A program made the translations under genes and the position numbers. DNA of 64,000 bases from Gracilimonas sp031580945 (GTDB lineage: Bacteria; Bacteroidota; Rhodothermia; Balneolales; Balneolaceae), in contig JAVLBT010000001.1 of NCBI GenBank assembly GCA_031580945.1, positions 12,620 to 76,619 on the forward strand. The letters are read 5' to 3'. Positions 18,426-27,165 of this stretch are shown here, piece by piece; position 1 is the stretch's first letter; every line of letters starts with the position of its first letter. The notes beneath the pieces were generated by a model that saw nothing but the letters and a program-made list of their open reading frames with translations, was not told where the DNA came from and did not search any database.

Positions 18426-18752
18426 ATGTTATTTGGACTTCCTTGGTATGCTATTGTTGCCATCATTTCTGTAGCTGGTGGGTTGTTTTATGCTTACAAA
18501 GAAAAAGAGATGGAAATGGAAAGTAAAAGAATGGGCGGTGCCCGCGAGTTAAATGAATTGCGGCAAATTGTTCATAACCTTAAATCACGGGTTGAGAACC
18601 TTGAGGCTATTGCAGCCGAAGAACAATCTCAGGGTTCAAACGATTCTTCTGACCCTTTAGGTGAAATTGAAATTGATGATAAAGATGAGGCTAATTCTGG
18701 TAAGTCAAATCATTCCGGTTCATCCAATATCAAAAATAATTTAAGGAGCTAA
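18426..18752 (+). CDS. Small membrane protein with coiled coil, PspB-like architecture (first of pair)
   Basis: A 108-residue protein: an N-terminal membrane helix (about 5-24), a short basic/charged coiled coil ending in RVENLEAIAA, then a low-complexity acidic tail that closes with NIKNNLRS. It resembles its downstream neighbour in layout and motifs (NLEAI, GEIEI, C-terminal N-[IL]-[KR]-N), so the two look like a tandem duplicate. The helix plus R-x-x-x-LE-x-I pattern recalls PspB of the phage-shock response, but homology is not proved. Position between yggS and divIVA hints at an envelope or cell-division role. Confidence 0.7.
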   Translation: MLFGLPWYAIVAIISVAGGLFYAYKEKEMEMESKRMGGARELNELRQIVHNLKSRVENLEAIAAEEQSQGSNDSSDPLGEIEIDDKDEANSGKSNHSGSSNIKNNLRS

Positions 18753-18753
18753 T

Positions 18754-19113
18754 ATGTCTTTTGAAGAAATGGTGGTATCTGTCATTGCTATTGTTGGCGG
18801 CTTAGGATTTGCTGCTTTTCTTTTTTGGGGTATATATAGCCTGATCAAGCAATGGATCAATCGGAAAAGTGGAAATACAGATCTGGATCCGCAATTTTTC
18901 AAAGCTCTTGGAGAATTCAAAAAAACGACAGAGCGTCGTATTTCTAATCTCGAAGCTATTATCTCAGATATGGAAGAGGAGCAATACCAACTAAAAGAAT
19001 CTGAAGAACATAAATCAATGGGCGAAATTGAAATTGAAGAAGAGAAAGTCCGCACTGATAAGAACACCGATAAAGAAAGCGATAGCAATCTGCGTAACAT
19101 GTTAAATGAATAA
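18754..19113 (+). CDS. Small membrane protein with coiled coil, PspB-like architecture (second of pair)
   Basis: A 119-residue protein with an N-terminal membrane helix (about 5-30), a basic stretch (KQWINRKSG), a coiled coil containing RRISNLEAIISDME, and an acidic tail with GEIEIEEE that ends SNLRNMLNE. A good Shine-Dalgarno (AAGGAG) lies 7-8 bases before the ATG. It begins 1 base after the previous gene and shares its motifs, so both are likely cotranscribed and evolutionarily paired. Function is unknown; PspB-like membrane adaptor is a hypothesis. Confidence 0.72.
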   Translation: MSFEEMVVSVIAIVGGLGFAAFLFWGIYSLIKQWINRKSGNTDLDPQFFKALGEFKKTTERRISNLEAIISDMEEEQYQLKESEEHKSMGEIEIEEEKVRTDKNTDKESDSNLRNMLNE

Positions 19114-19158
19114 ATGTTATTTTGATTACGCTTTAAAGACGACTAAAATCACCGTTTT

Positions 19159-19824
19159 ATGAAACTCACTCCGCTTGAAATCAAACAACAGACTTTTGAG
19201 AAAAGCCTTCGGGGATATGATACTGCCGACGTACAAGCTTTTCTAACACTGGTTTCCAATGAATTTGAACACCTCCTGAACAAGAATAAAGAGCTTGAAC
19301 AGGAAATTGATAAGTTAAAAGAGCGTGTAAAACATTATGAACGGGTTGAAGACGCCCTTCATGAAACGTTACAAACGGCTAAGGAATCAATGGAACAAAA
19401 AGTTTCGGGGGCACGACAAGAAGCCAAAAACTTAGTCGAAAAAGCAGAGATGGAAGCGGATGCTATCATTCAGGATGCAAATCATAATCGGCAACAGATC
19501 CGCCAAAGTATATTACGGTTACTGGATCGCAGAGAGGAGATCATTAACGGAATTACCAATTATCTTGAAAATGCCCATAAGTCGGTTGAACAGTTTAGTA
19601 AAGATGAGATGGAGGTATTCAAGCTTCCAAAAGAAGAACAGCTGGAGGAAGCCATAGAGAATACCCAAGAAACTTCTTCAAAACTAAAATTTATGCTTGA
19701 TGAGAACGAGGAAGATTCGAAAAATGCAGAAAATACCTCCAATGAGCTGAATGAAGAGGATGAAGACCACGCTTTTCCTCCCGGCAGTGACCGACTTGAC
19801 GATATTTTAGATGAAATAGATTAG
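19159..19824 (+). CDS. DivIVA-domain cell-division/polarity protein
   Basis: A 221-residue coiled-coil protein. The N-terminal lipid-binding domain is typical of DivIVA: LTPLEIKQQTF, then SLRGYDTADVQAFL. Residues 35-150 form a long coiled coil, followed by an acidic linker and a short C-terminal motif RLDDILDEID. DivIVA proteins sense negative membrane curvature and organise poles or septa. Gene context (yggS and two membrane proteins upstream, purine nucleoside phosphorylase downstream) supports a division-cluster role. A divIVA gene is less usual in Bacteroidota proper and fits Balneolota. Confidence 0.9.
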   Translation: MKLTPLEIKQQTFEKSLRGYDTADVQAFLTLVSNEFEHLLNKNKELEQEIDKLKERVKHYERVEDALHETLQTAKESMEQKVSGARQEAKNLVEKAEMEADAIIQDANHNRQQIRQSILRLLDRREEIINGITNYLENAHKSVEQFSKDEMEVFKLPKEEQLEEAIENTQETSSKLKFMLDENEEDSKNAENTSNELNEEDEDHAFPPGSDRLDDILDEID

Positions 19825-19879
19825 TTTTCGGTTTTTTCTATCGGCCTAAACTAATCCCTCCATTTTTTTAAAACGCTTT

Positions 19880-20716
19880 ATGAATTACGATACCGTTGAA
19901 GAGTTTCGAGTTAAAAGAGATCAAGCAGTAGAGTGCATAACGAATCAAACAGATTTCCAACCAGAATATTTACTGATATTGGGTACTGGCCTTGGACAGC
20001 TTGCTGACGAAATAGAACCCATTCATACTATCAGTTACAAAGATATTCCACACTTTCCCGTCTCTACAGTTGAAAGTCATGCAGGTAAATTGATCTTTGG
20101 GCAGTTGGGAGGTAAAAATGTGGTTGCTATGCAGGGGCGCTTTCATTATTACGAAGGCTATACCATGCAACAGATCGTGTTTCCAGTTCGAGTTGCCAAA
20201 GCCATTGGTGCTCAAACGCTATTGGTCAGCAATGCCTGTGGAGGGTTGAATACCAATTTTAGCAAAGGTGATATCATGCTTATCACAGATCATATCAATT
20301 TTCAGGGTGATAATCCCCTGATCGGGCCTAATGATAATGAACTTGGCCCGCGTTTTCCTGATATGAGTGAGCCTTATACCGAAAGACTTTTAGAACTGGC
20401 GGAAAATGTAGCGCTTGAACATTCTATAAAAATGCATCAAGGCGTTTATTTGTCCGTCACGGGCCCTATGCTTGAGACCAAAGCTGAATATAGATACATG
20501 CGTAATTTAGGTGCAGATGTAGTGGGCATGAGCACCGTGCCGGAAGTTATTTCAGCAGTACATATGGGGATGGATGTTTTGGGGATTTCTGTAATCACAG
20601 ACGAATGTTTTCCTGATGCCCTTGAACCCGTTGACATTGAAGATGTTCTCGCTGCTGCCGCAATGGCTGAGCCAAAATTGACGCAAGTAATAATTGAAGT
20701 TTTAGAGAGACTCTAA
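19880..20716 (+). CDS. Purine-nucleoside phosphorylase, class I (trimeric type)
   Basis: A 278-residue cytosolic enzyme that phosphorolyses inosine and guanosine to base plus ribose 1-phosphate (purine salvage). Diagnostic segments of the low-molecular-mass trimeric family are LGTGLGQLAD (phosphate loop), VESHAGKL, MQGRFHYYEGYTMQQ, SNACGGLN, GVYLSVTGPMLET and GADVVGMSTVPEVI. It starts 55 bases after divIVA and may be cotranscribed. Pairing with pentose-phosphate or mutase enzymes is not seen locally. Confidence 0.94.
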   Translation: MNYDTVEEFRVKRDQAVECITNQTDFQPEYLLILGTGLGQLADEIEPIHTISYKDIPHFPVSTVESHAGKLIFGQLGGKNVVAMQGRFHYYEGYTMQQIVFPVRVAKAIGAQTLLVSNACGGLNTNFSKGDIMLITDHINFQGDNPLIGPNDNELGPRFPDMSEPYTERLLELAENVALEHSIKMHQGVYLSVTGPMLETKAEYRYMRNLGADVVGMSTVPEVISAVHMGMDVLGISVITDECFPDALEPVDIEDVLAAAAMAEPKLTQVIIEVLERL

Positions 20717-20723
20717 CAACTTT

Positions 20724-20752
20724 TTATCCACAAAAAGCGTTACTTTTCCACA
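20724..20752 (+). promoter_or_regulatory. Pair of DnaA boxes upstream of the acidic-protein gene
   Basis: TTATCCACA at 20724-20732 is a perfect DnaA box. A second, TTTTCCACA at 20744-20752, has one mismatch and lies in the same orientation 20 bases (about two helical turns) downstream. They sit between the phosphorylase stop and the next start, so may regulate the downstream gene or titrate DnaA. Confidence 0.4.
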
Positions 20753-20815
20753 AAGTATTGCATTCCTACATACAATTTCTTTTCTATAATAAACAACAAC
20801 CAACAGCTTGCCTAT

Positions 20816-21598
20816 ATGCACCAGCATTTTGATGGATTCGACGATGAACAGTGGGATGAATTTAAATGGGAAGCTCACCTGAATGAGGTAGAGAGAAAAA
20901 GCGAACAACTCCGCAAATTCATAGCCTCCGATCCCAAAGGAAATACCCCGCGCTGGCTCACCCTGCTAAAAGAAAGCCAAAACGAAGATGACGCCTTTGA
21001 GGCTTACGTAGAAGAAGAATTACTAATGGATGAAGCATATTTCCCGGAAGACGAGGACGACTGGGATGAAGATGATGAATGGGATGATGAAGATTTCCTA
21101 TTTGGCCTTGATGATGAATTAGATGGTTTTATGAACGCTGACGAAGACGAGTTTGACGATTTTGATGCAGGGGACGAATGGAAAAGCTTAAGTGATGATT
21201 ATATATACTCAGATTATGCAGACCTGGATGATCTTGGTATTTACCTGGATGCAAAAGACCTTGCTGTTGACATACTCAGACTCACTGAAACATTTCATCC
21301 CAAGCATCAGACAAAAGAATTCCAGGAATTTGTTGATGAGGTCTTGAAAATTGGGGCTAAAATTGCTGGAGGACATTCTTTTGGCTTCGAGCCGGACTAC
21401 ATTGGTGCCAATATTGCTTATTCCAAAAAAGCCCTAAATTGCGCTAATCACTCTCTTGAATTGCTAATGGGCTTTAAGAAAAATCTCTTCTCCAAGAAGC
21501 TCTATCAAGAAATGCATGCACGTCTTTTTGAGCTTCGGAATGATATTGGGATCTACGTTCAGGTATTGAGGGATCAGTTTCGGTTGGGTTTGGAGTAG
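20816..21598 (+). CDS. Highly acidic hypothetical protein
   Basis: A 260-residue protein of unknown function. Residues 60-140 are extremely rich in Asp, Glu and Trp (for example EDEDDWDEDDEWDDED), followed by a helical C-terminal domain (about 150-260) with YLDAKDLAVDILRL and GANIAYSKKALNCANHSLELL segments that could be a TPR-like or HEPN-like bundle. No catalytic motif was recognised. The codon pattern is like the neighbours, so it is probably a genuine gene. A pair of DnaA boxes precedes it. Confidence 0.65.
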   Translation: MHQHFDGFDDEQWDEFKWEAHLNEVERKSEQLRKFIASDPKGNTPRWLTLLKESQNEDDAFEAYVEEELLMDEAYFPEDEDDWDEDDEWDDEDFLFGLDDELDGFMNADEDEFDDFDAGDEWKSLSDDYIYSDYADLDDLGIYLDAKDLAVDILRLTETFHPKHQTKEFQEFVDEVLKIGAKIAGGHSFGFEPDYIGANIAYSKKALNCANHSLELLMGFKKNLFSKKLYQEMHARLFELRNDIGIYVQVLRDQFRLGLE

Positions 21599-21654
21599 TA
21601 GTCATCCAAGAACGCAGAGTTACTTGGTATTGCCTACTAACAAAAACTCGTACT

Positions 21655-21681
21655 CCATCTGACCGATTACCGGTCTGATGG
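21655..21681. repeat. Short imperfect hairpin
   Basis: CCATCTGACCG and CGGTCTGATGG form an 11-bp inverted repeat with one mismatch around a 5-base spacer. It lies between the acidic-protein gene and the sorting-domain fragment. No T-run follows, so it is probably a REP-like repeat rather than a terminator. Confidence 0.4.
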
Positions 21682-21818
21682 ATGGTTGACTCGCTGCAAA
21701 TATTCCCAACGTTCATGACCATGTAGTTTTAAGCGCTCGTCTATTGACAGTATTGGCATCGGCTTATAAATTCTTTTTTTAGGCTATTCAATCTCTGAAC
21801 CGTGATTTTCAGGTTTTT

Positions 21819-22046
21819 TTGATTGGCAGGATTTTTTTCAATCTAACCACGCAAATTTGCTACAAAATTCCGCGGGCTGCTGAGGTGGAGTTAGTAGTAA
21901 TCAATATGTTCGGGCAAAAAGTAGCAACGCTGGTTCACAATAAACAATCCGCCGGTTGGCACACCGCTACTTTTGATGCTTCGGAACTTTTCAGTGGGTT
22001 CTACATTTACCGTATTCAAGCTGGGAATTTTGTTAATACAAAATAG
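21819..22046 (+). pseudogene. Remnant of a type IX secretion sorting domain
   Basis: The reading frame encodes CYKIPRAAEVELVVINMFGQ, then KVATLVHNKQSAGWHTATFDASELFSGFYIYRIQ, the typical C-terminal sorting domain (Por secretion tail) of T9SS cargo. The YPNPFNP start is missing and the frame ends just after NFVNTK, short of the usual KKL-hydrophobic-basic ending. No enzyme domain precedes it. This is the tail of a lost secreted protein, not an intact gene. Confidence 0.7.
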
Positions 22047-22072
22047 CTGATGTTGATTAAGTAGAATTCACC

Positions 22073-22117
22073 AATGGAATAGAACCCCGACAAGCTTGTG
22101 CGGGATTCTGTTCCATT
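22073..22117. repeat. REP-like palindrome, possible terminator region
   Basis: AATGGAATAGAACCCCG and CGGGATTCTGTTCCATT form a 17-bp imperfect inverted repeat around an 11-base loop. A second inverted pair follows (GAACAGCTTGTCC near 22145 and GGGCAAGCTGTCC near 22200). They sit downstream of the leftward asparaginase-like gene and may stabilise or terminate its transcript. Confidence 0.5.
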
Positions 22118-22230
22118 CAGATGTTGCCACCAAAAAATAGGGCGAACAGCTTGTCCGGCAATCGAAGGATTAAATAATTGACTCTTTGATCAAGGGAACG
22201 GGCAAGCTGTCCGTTCTTCACGGTCGTTGT

Positions 22231-23256
22231 TTATTCTTCCCAAATGCCCACTTCTTTGTTTCCATCAGAATCAATTGCTGCACGAAACATAGAACCGGTA
22301 TTGGTGTGCATAGAAAAGTTGCCGAATTGATCCACAGCAATAAAGCCAGCATCGCCTGGATTTAAGACTTCATCTACTAAATAATTCATAGAAGCTTGTA
22401 GGTCATTTCCATCAAACTGATAGTGTGTTGCCAGTGTGTGAGCGGATACATTCAGCATGATCTTCTCTCCCCAGCCTGTTGCCGAAACAGCGACCTGTTG
22501 GTTCGCATAAGTTCCTGATCCAATGATAGGCACATCACCAACACGACCAAATTTCTTATTAGTCATCCCGCCGGTGGAGGTCGCTGCTGCAAGATTACCA
22601 TTCTTATCTTTAGCTACGGCGCCCACTGTTCCATACTTCCAGGCTTTATCTTCCGCATTTTCCAAATGATTGCTCGATTCTTGCTTTTCCCGCTCCAATG
22701 CTCGTTGTAGTGACTGATATCTTCTCTCGGTATAAAAATATTCTGGGTCCACACGCTCTACATTCACTTGGTCCGCAAACGTTTCGGCTCCTTCTGCTGC
22801 AAAGAATACATGACGAGATTTCGTCATCACTTTTCGGGCTAATGAAATTGGATTCTTTACCGTGGTCACTCCGGTTATTGCGCCTGCGTTCAGGGTTGAA
22901 CCGTCCATGATGGCGGCATCCAATTCATTTTTTCCTTCAGACGTAAAAACCGCCCCTTTCCCAGCATTATATAATTCATTGTCTTCCAGGTAATTCACAG
23001 TTTTTTCTATAGCATCGAGGGCTGAACCTCCATTTTCCAGAATCTCTGCTCCAATCGCGAGTGCCTCTTCAAGAGATTCCATATAAGCTTTTTGTCTTTC
23101 CTCCGGCATATCCCTGGAAACTGCTCCAGCACCACCATGTAGCGCGATAGACCATTCCTTTATTTCCTGATTGGTATTATTTGTGTTTTCTGCAGGCTGA
23201 CATGCAACCATCAAAAGCAGTATTAAAAAAGTATACAGCGTATTAAATCTTCTCAT
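22231..23256 (-). CDS. Isoaspartyl peptidase/L-asparaginase (Ntn-hydrolase), lipoprotein
   Basis: A 341-residue Ntn-hydrolase made as a precursor that cleaves itself before the catalytic threonine. The nucleophile is Thr210 in KYGTVGAVA, followed by TSTGGMTNKKFGRVGDVPIIGSGTYA, the substrate-binding segment of plant-type asparaginases. The N-terminal part has LHGGAGAV. A lipoprotein signal (LLLMVAC, Cys19) sends it out of the cytoplasm, probably to the periplasmic face. It should hydrolyse isoaspartyl dipeptides or asparagine. It is a single gene, divergent from the dead yceI upstream. Confidence 0.93.
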   Translation of the reverse strand: MRRFNTLYTFLILLLMVACQPAENTNNTNQEIKEWSIALHGGAGAVSRDMPEERQKAYMESLEEALAIGAEILENGGSALDAIEKTVNYLEDNELYNAGKGAVFTSEGKNELDAAIMDGSTLNAGAITGVTTVKNPISLARKVMTKSRHVFFAAEGAETFADQVNVERVDPEYFYTERRYQSLQRALEREKQESSNHLENAEDKAWKYGTVGAVAKDKNGNLAAATSTGGMTNKKFGRVGDVPIIGSGTYANQQVAVSATGWGEKIMLNVSAHTLATHYQFDGNDLQASMNYLVDEVLNPGDAGFIAVDQFGNFSMHTNTGSMFRAAIDSDGNKEVGIWEE

Positions 23257-23452
23257 AACTATAATTGGTTTTGTTTCGAAAGATTATACCACGGTTTTTT
23301 TCAAGATTAAAGAAATGCTTCCCCGATTTACTCATTTTAATCCCCCAACCATAATCCAACAAAACAGGATAAACATATAATTAAACAGTTTTTTTAGTCG
23401 GTATTGTCGCCGATCTTTGTCAGGTGACTGCTTTATTAAAGGGCTGAACTTA

Positions 23453-23851
23453 TTATTTTTTATATATCAGTATAACCACTCGCCGGGTAATTAGATTTAT
23501 TCTTTGAAGATATATTTTCCGGTCTCGGTTACGGTTTTCTTTGGCTACTTCTCGGAATGTAAGATTTCCAGTTAGTTCATAATCATTACTATCGGTGCTT
23601 TTGAAAGAAGTAGACTCAAATTTCATTTTTGGATACACATCAGCATGGAAAAAGTAATCTGATTTCAGGTGAATATCGCGGTCCTTTTTATTTGTGTCAA
23701 TACTATCGATTTAAGCCTCAAACCTTACACTTGATCCGCTAAATGATTGAAAATAACCTGTGACGGTAGAGATCACAAGATGTTTAACTTTAAATTAAAT
23801 TTCTGAATGTGTGGGCTCAATATTCCAGGTTGCCACAAATGTATGATTCAA
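23453..23851 (-). pseudogene. Decayed yceI-like gene
   Basis: Reading leftward from 23851 one frame gives ATWNIEPTHSEI, stop, FKVKHLVISTVTGYFQSFSG, then FEA, stop, IDSIDTNKKDRDIHLKSDYF, then YPKMKFESTSFK and NDYELTGNLTFREVAKE. This is the ordered core of a YceI lipocalin-like domain (isoprenoid-binding fold), interrupted by two TAA codons, with an apparent deletion after FEA and loss of the C-terminal third. The start, if any, is a TTG. No function is expected. Confidence 0.85.
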
Positions 23852-24095
23852 TTTTAATTAATGTAAAATAGTTTAATATTAAACAAAAACACCCTTTTTA
23901 ACCTCTATAACACCAATTAAAGTTCTCTCTTATGCAAATGATCTAAAAACTAAGATCCATTTTTAAAGACACTTCCTTTAAAAATTAGCTTTTTTAATTT
24001 AATCGACTAATTTTTTTAGTTTTAATTATATTTATTGCACCTTATTTGTCAACCTTTCCAACATTTATATTAATTAGGTCCAATATTTTTTCTAT
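23852..24095. other. AT-rich intergenic stretch upstream of the solute locus
   Basis: About 240 bases, very AT-rich, between the dead yceI and the first glycosyltransferase gene. It must hold the promoter of the right-facing glycosyltransferase/phosphorylase pair, but I could not pick a convincing TAnnTTTG element. No ORF or hairpin stands out. Confidence 0.4.
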
Positions 24096-25355
24096 ATGAA
24101 TAAACATCGAATTGGTTTTATTTCAACGCGATTTTCCGGAACAGACGGGGTATCTCTGGAGGCCGCTAAATGGGCTGAAGTTTTGGAATCGGAAGGCCAT
24201 ACCGTTTTTTGGTATGCGGGCAGGGTCAACCGCCCAAAAGAGCGCAGTTTTTGCGTTCCCGAGGCTCATTTTGAACACGCTGAAAGTCAATGGTTAAATG
24301 AACAGATTTGGGGTCATTCTAAAAGGACTCAATTAGTTACAAATCGTATTCGAAATGTATCCCATTATCTTAAGGAAACGCTTCATGAGTTTGTAGAACA
24401 ATTTGATATTTCCGTTGTCATTATTGAAAATGCCGTAACAATTCCTATGAATCTGCCTCTTGGAGTAGCTATAGCCGAGTTCTTAATGGAAACGGAAATT
24501 CCGGCTATTGCCCATCATCATGACTTTTACTGGGAACGTTCAAGGTTTATGGTGAATTCGGTAAGTGATTATCTTGAAATGGCTTTTCCTCCCCGTGACC
24601 CTGAATTACAACATGTGGTCATTAATAAAAATGCAGCCGATTCACTGGCCTGGAGAAAAGGAGCCCTTTCAACATTGGTGCCTAACGTTATTGATTTTAA
24701 TGCTACCCCACCCGATGAAGACGAGTACGTAAGCAGTATGAAGGAGGAACTGGGTTTTAAATCAGATGACATTGTTTTTCTTCAGCCCACACGCGTAGTT
24801 CCAAGAAAAGGAATTGAACATGCCATTCGGTTGGTAAGTATGCTCGGCGATGATCGGATAAAACTTTGTATCACACACGATTCCGGAGATGAAGGGTTTT
24901 CATACGAAAATATGCTCCGGGAAACAGCTGTCCGTGAAGATGTGGACCTGAGATTTGTAAATACAAAAGTAGGAGAGACCCGACAGCGCACACCTGAGGG
25001 TGAAAAGATCTACTCATTATGGGATGTATACACTTGCGCCGACCTCGTTACTTATCCCAGTTTATACGAAGGATTCGGCAATGCTTTTTTGGAGGCTATT
25101 TACCTGAAAAAGCCTTTACTCGTGAACCGCTATGATATTTTTATGCGGGATATAGAACCAAAAGGGTTCAAAACCATCACTATTGACGGTTTCGTCACTC
25201 CTAAAACTGTTGAACAGGTGCAAAAATTACTGGATAACCCCGACCTTCAGCATGAAATGACTGAACACAATTTCCGGCTGGGAAAGAAATACTTCAGCTA
25301 TGAAGTTCTGCGGGATAAACTCCGCTTTTTACTAAGATCCTCTACAAGACAATAA
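24096..25355 (+). CDS. GT4-family glycosyltransferase, candidate mannosylglucosylglycerate synthase
   Basis: A 419-residue GT-B retaining glycosyltransferase. The C-terminal nucleotide-sugar domain has PTRVVPRKGIEHA and the E-x7-E motif in YEGFGNAFLEAIY. The N-terminal domain carries STRFSGTDGVSLEAAKWAE and the HHHDFYWER acceptor-side motif. It is separated by only 2 bases from a GH13 phosphorylase and shares a locus with glucosyl-3-phosphoglycerate synthase. By context it may transfer mannose from GDP-mannose to glucosylglycerate (MggS activity known from Petrotoga), but this is inference; the donor and acceptor cannot be read directly. Confidence 0.8.
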   Translation: MNKHRIGFISTRFSGTDGVSLEAAKWAEVLESEGHTVFWYAGRVNRPKERSFCVPEAHFEHAESQWLNEQIWGHSKRTQLVTNRIRNVSHYLKETLHEFVEQFDISVVIIENAVTIPMNLPLGVAIAEFLMETEIPAIAHHHDFYWERSRFMVNSVSDYLEMAFPPRDPELQHVVINKNAADSLAWRKGALSTLVPNVIDFNATPPDEDEYVSSMKEELGFKSDDIVFLQPTRVVPRKGIEHAIRLVSMLGDDRIKLCITHDSGDEGFSYENMLRETAVREDVDLRFVNTKVGETRQRTPEGEKIYSLWDVYTCADLVTYPSLYEGFGNAFLEAIYLKKPLLVNRYDIFMRDIEPKGFKTITIDGFVTPKTVEQVQKLLDNPDLQHEMTEHNFRLGKKYFSYEVLRDKLRFLLRSSTRQ

Positions 25356-25357
25356 TT

Positions 25358-27094
25358 ATGAAACGGTCAAACCAAAGCGATTTTTTCGAGATAAATAAAC
25401 ATCGGTTAGAATTTTTATATGGAGATGATGCTGCTAAAGCCCTAAAAAGGCTAAGAATGCTCATCGAGCGGTACGGCGTTGGTTTCGAAGCCAATGGTGG
25501 CAATGGAGAGTGGACCGAAGAAGACTCTGTCGTGATCACTTATGGTGATACGATTTCAAAAGAGGGAGAATACCCCTTACAAACTCTGCAAGATTTTTCA
25601 ACTGAATATTTAGCGGATGCAATAAGTGGAGTGCACATTCTTCCTTTCTTCCCATATTCATCGGACGACGGTTTTTCGGTGATTGATTACCGAACTGTTC
25701 GCGAAGATCTGGGTGATTGGTTTCATATTAAAAGACTTGCGCAGCGATTTCGACTCATGGCCGACTTGGTGATCAATCATGTGTCCAGCAAAAGCACCTG
25801 GTTTAAGGATTATCAGAAGGATGTTGCCCCAGCTAATGAATACTTTATAGAAGTGGAAGAAGGAGTAAACCTATCTAACGTCACCCGGCCCCGGAGTTCC
25901 TCCTTGCTCACCGAAGTGAAAAAAGCAGGTGAAGTAAAAAAAGTTTGGACAACTTTTAGTGCCGATCAGATTGACCTGGATTTCTCAAATCCAGATGTAT
26001 TATTTGAGTTTCTGGATCTCATCTTGTACTACATTTCGCAGGGAATCAGCGTTATTCGATTGGATGCTATTGCATATCTGTGGAAAAAACCGGGTACTTC
26101 CTGCATTCACCTTCCCGAAACGCATGAAGTTGTTCGGCTCATACGTAGCCTTCTCGATAAAGTAGCTCCTCACGTAACGCTGATCACAGAGACCAATGTG
26201 CCTCATAATGAAAACATTCAGTATTTTGGGAACGGCAACGAAGCCCACATGATCTACCAATTTAGCCTGCCACCACTGCTGCTCTATACGCTTCTGAATG
26301 GCAATGCTTCCTATCTCACTGAATGGGCCGACTCCCTGGATAATCCTCCTTTGGGTTGTACCTACTTCAACTTTACTGCTTCCCACGATGGCGTCGGTGT
26401 TCGGCCTATTGAAAACCTGGTTCCTCAAGAAGAATTTGATTCACTGGTAAAGGCTATCAAAGACCGCGGCGGATTGATTTCCATGAAGAAAAACCCGGAT
26501 GGCTCTGAAAGTCCATATGAATTAAATGTCAGCTATTTTGATGCTATGAAAGATGCGCCGGAATCAGACAAAGACCTGCAAATAGAGCGTTTTCTATGTT
26601 CACAGACTATACAAATGTCGCTACAGGGTGTGCCTGGTATTTATATGCATTCACTGACCGCCACCCCAAACGACCTAAAAGGCGTAGAAGAAAAGGGCCA
26701 TAACCGAGCGATCAACCGAAAACAATGGGATCATGATGAGCTGAATGCACTTCTTGAAGATGACACATCTAATACATATGCCGTTTTTAATGCCTATATC
26801 AATCGACTTAAAATTCGAAAAGAGCAACCGGCCTTTCATCCTGAAGGAGAACAGACCGTGCTTGATTACGGCTCTGATTATTTTTCATTGATCAGAACAT
26901 CCCCCGAAAAAGATCAAAAGATCTTATCCATCAGCAATATTACGAACGACGAAAAAAGTATGAAGATCAGCGATTTTGGCGATGCTTTAATAGAGGATAC
27001 CAATTATAAAAACTTGCTGGGGAATGCAGTTTCAACGGAAGATAAAACAATAACTTTTGAACCCTACGAAACCAAGTGGCTGGTCCTGGAATAG
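25358..27094 (+). CDS. GH13 subfamily 18 sugar phosphorylase (sucrose/glucosylglycerate phosphorylase family)
   Basis: A 578-residue cytosolic retaining glycoside phosphorylase. The nucleophile Asp is in VIRLDAIAYLWK, the acid/base Glu in LITETNVP and the transition-state Asp in TASHDGVGV. HVLPFFPYSSDDGFSV-like HILPFFPYSSDDGF is typical of the GH13_18 group, which includes sucrose, sucrose-6-phosphate and glucosylglycerate phosphorylases. Context with a glucosyl-3-phosphoglycerate synthase favours glucosylglycerate as substrate, giving glucose 1-phosphate and glycerate for solute recycling. It is translationally adjacent to the preceding glycosyltransferase (2-base gap). Confidence 0.88.
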   Translation: MKRSNQSDFFEINKHRLEFLYGDDAAKALKRLRMLIERYGVGFEANGGNGEWTEEDSVVITYGDTISKEGEYPLQTLQDFSTEYLADAISGVHILPFFPYSSDDGFSVIDYRTVREDLGDWFHIKRLAQRFRLMADLVINHVSSKSTWFKDYQKDVAPANEYFIEVEEGVNLSNVTRPRSSSLLTEVKKAGEVKKVWTTFSADQIDLDFSNPDVLFEFLDLILYYISQGISVIRLDAIAYLWKKPGTSCIHLPETHEVVRLIRSLLDKVAPHVTLITETNVPHNENIQYFGNGNEAHMIYQFSLPPLLLYTLLNGNASYLTEWADSLDNPPLGCTYFNFTASHDGVGVRPIENLVPQEEFDSLVKAIKDRGGLISMKKNPDGSESPYELNVSYFDAMKDAPESDKDLQIERFLCSQTIQMSLQGVPGIYMHSLTATPNDLKGVEEKGHNRAINRKQWDHDELNALLEDDTSNTYAVFNAYINRLKIRKEQPAFHPEGEQTVLDYGSDYFSLIRTSPEKDQKILSISNITNDEKSMKISDFGDALIEDTNYKNLLGNAVSTEDKTITFEPYETKWLVLE

Positions 27095-27165
27095 TGTAAT
27101 TTCTATCTTTCAGCGAATATCGGGTGATGGAGATGGGCCAAGTACACCGTTTTTATCCTTAACTC

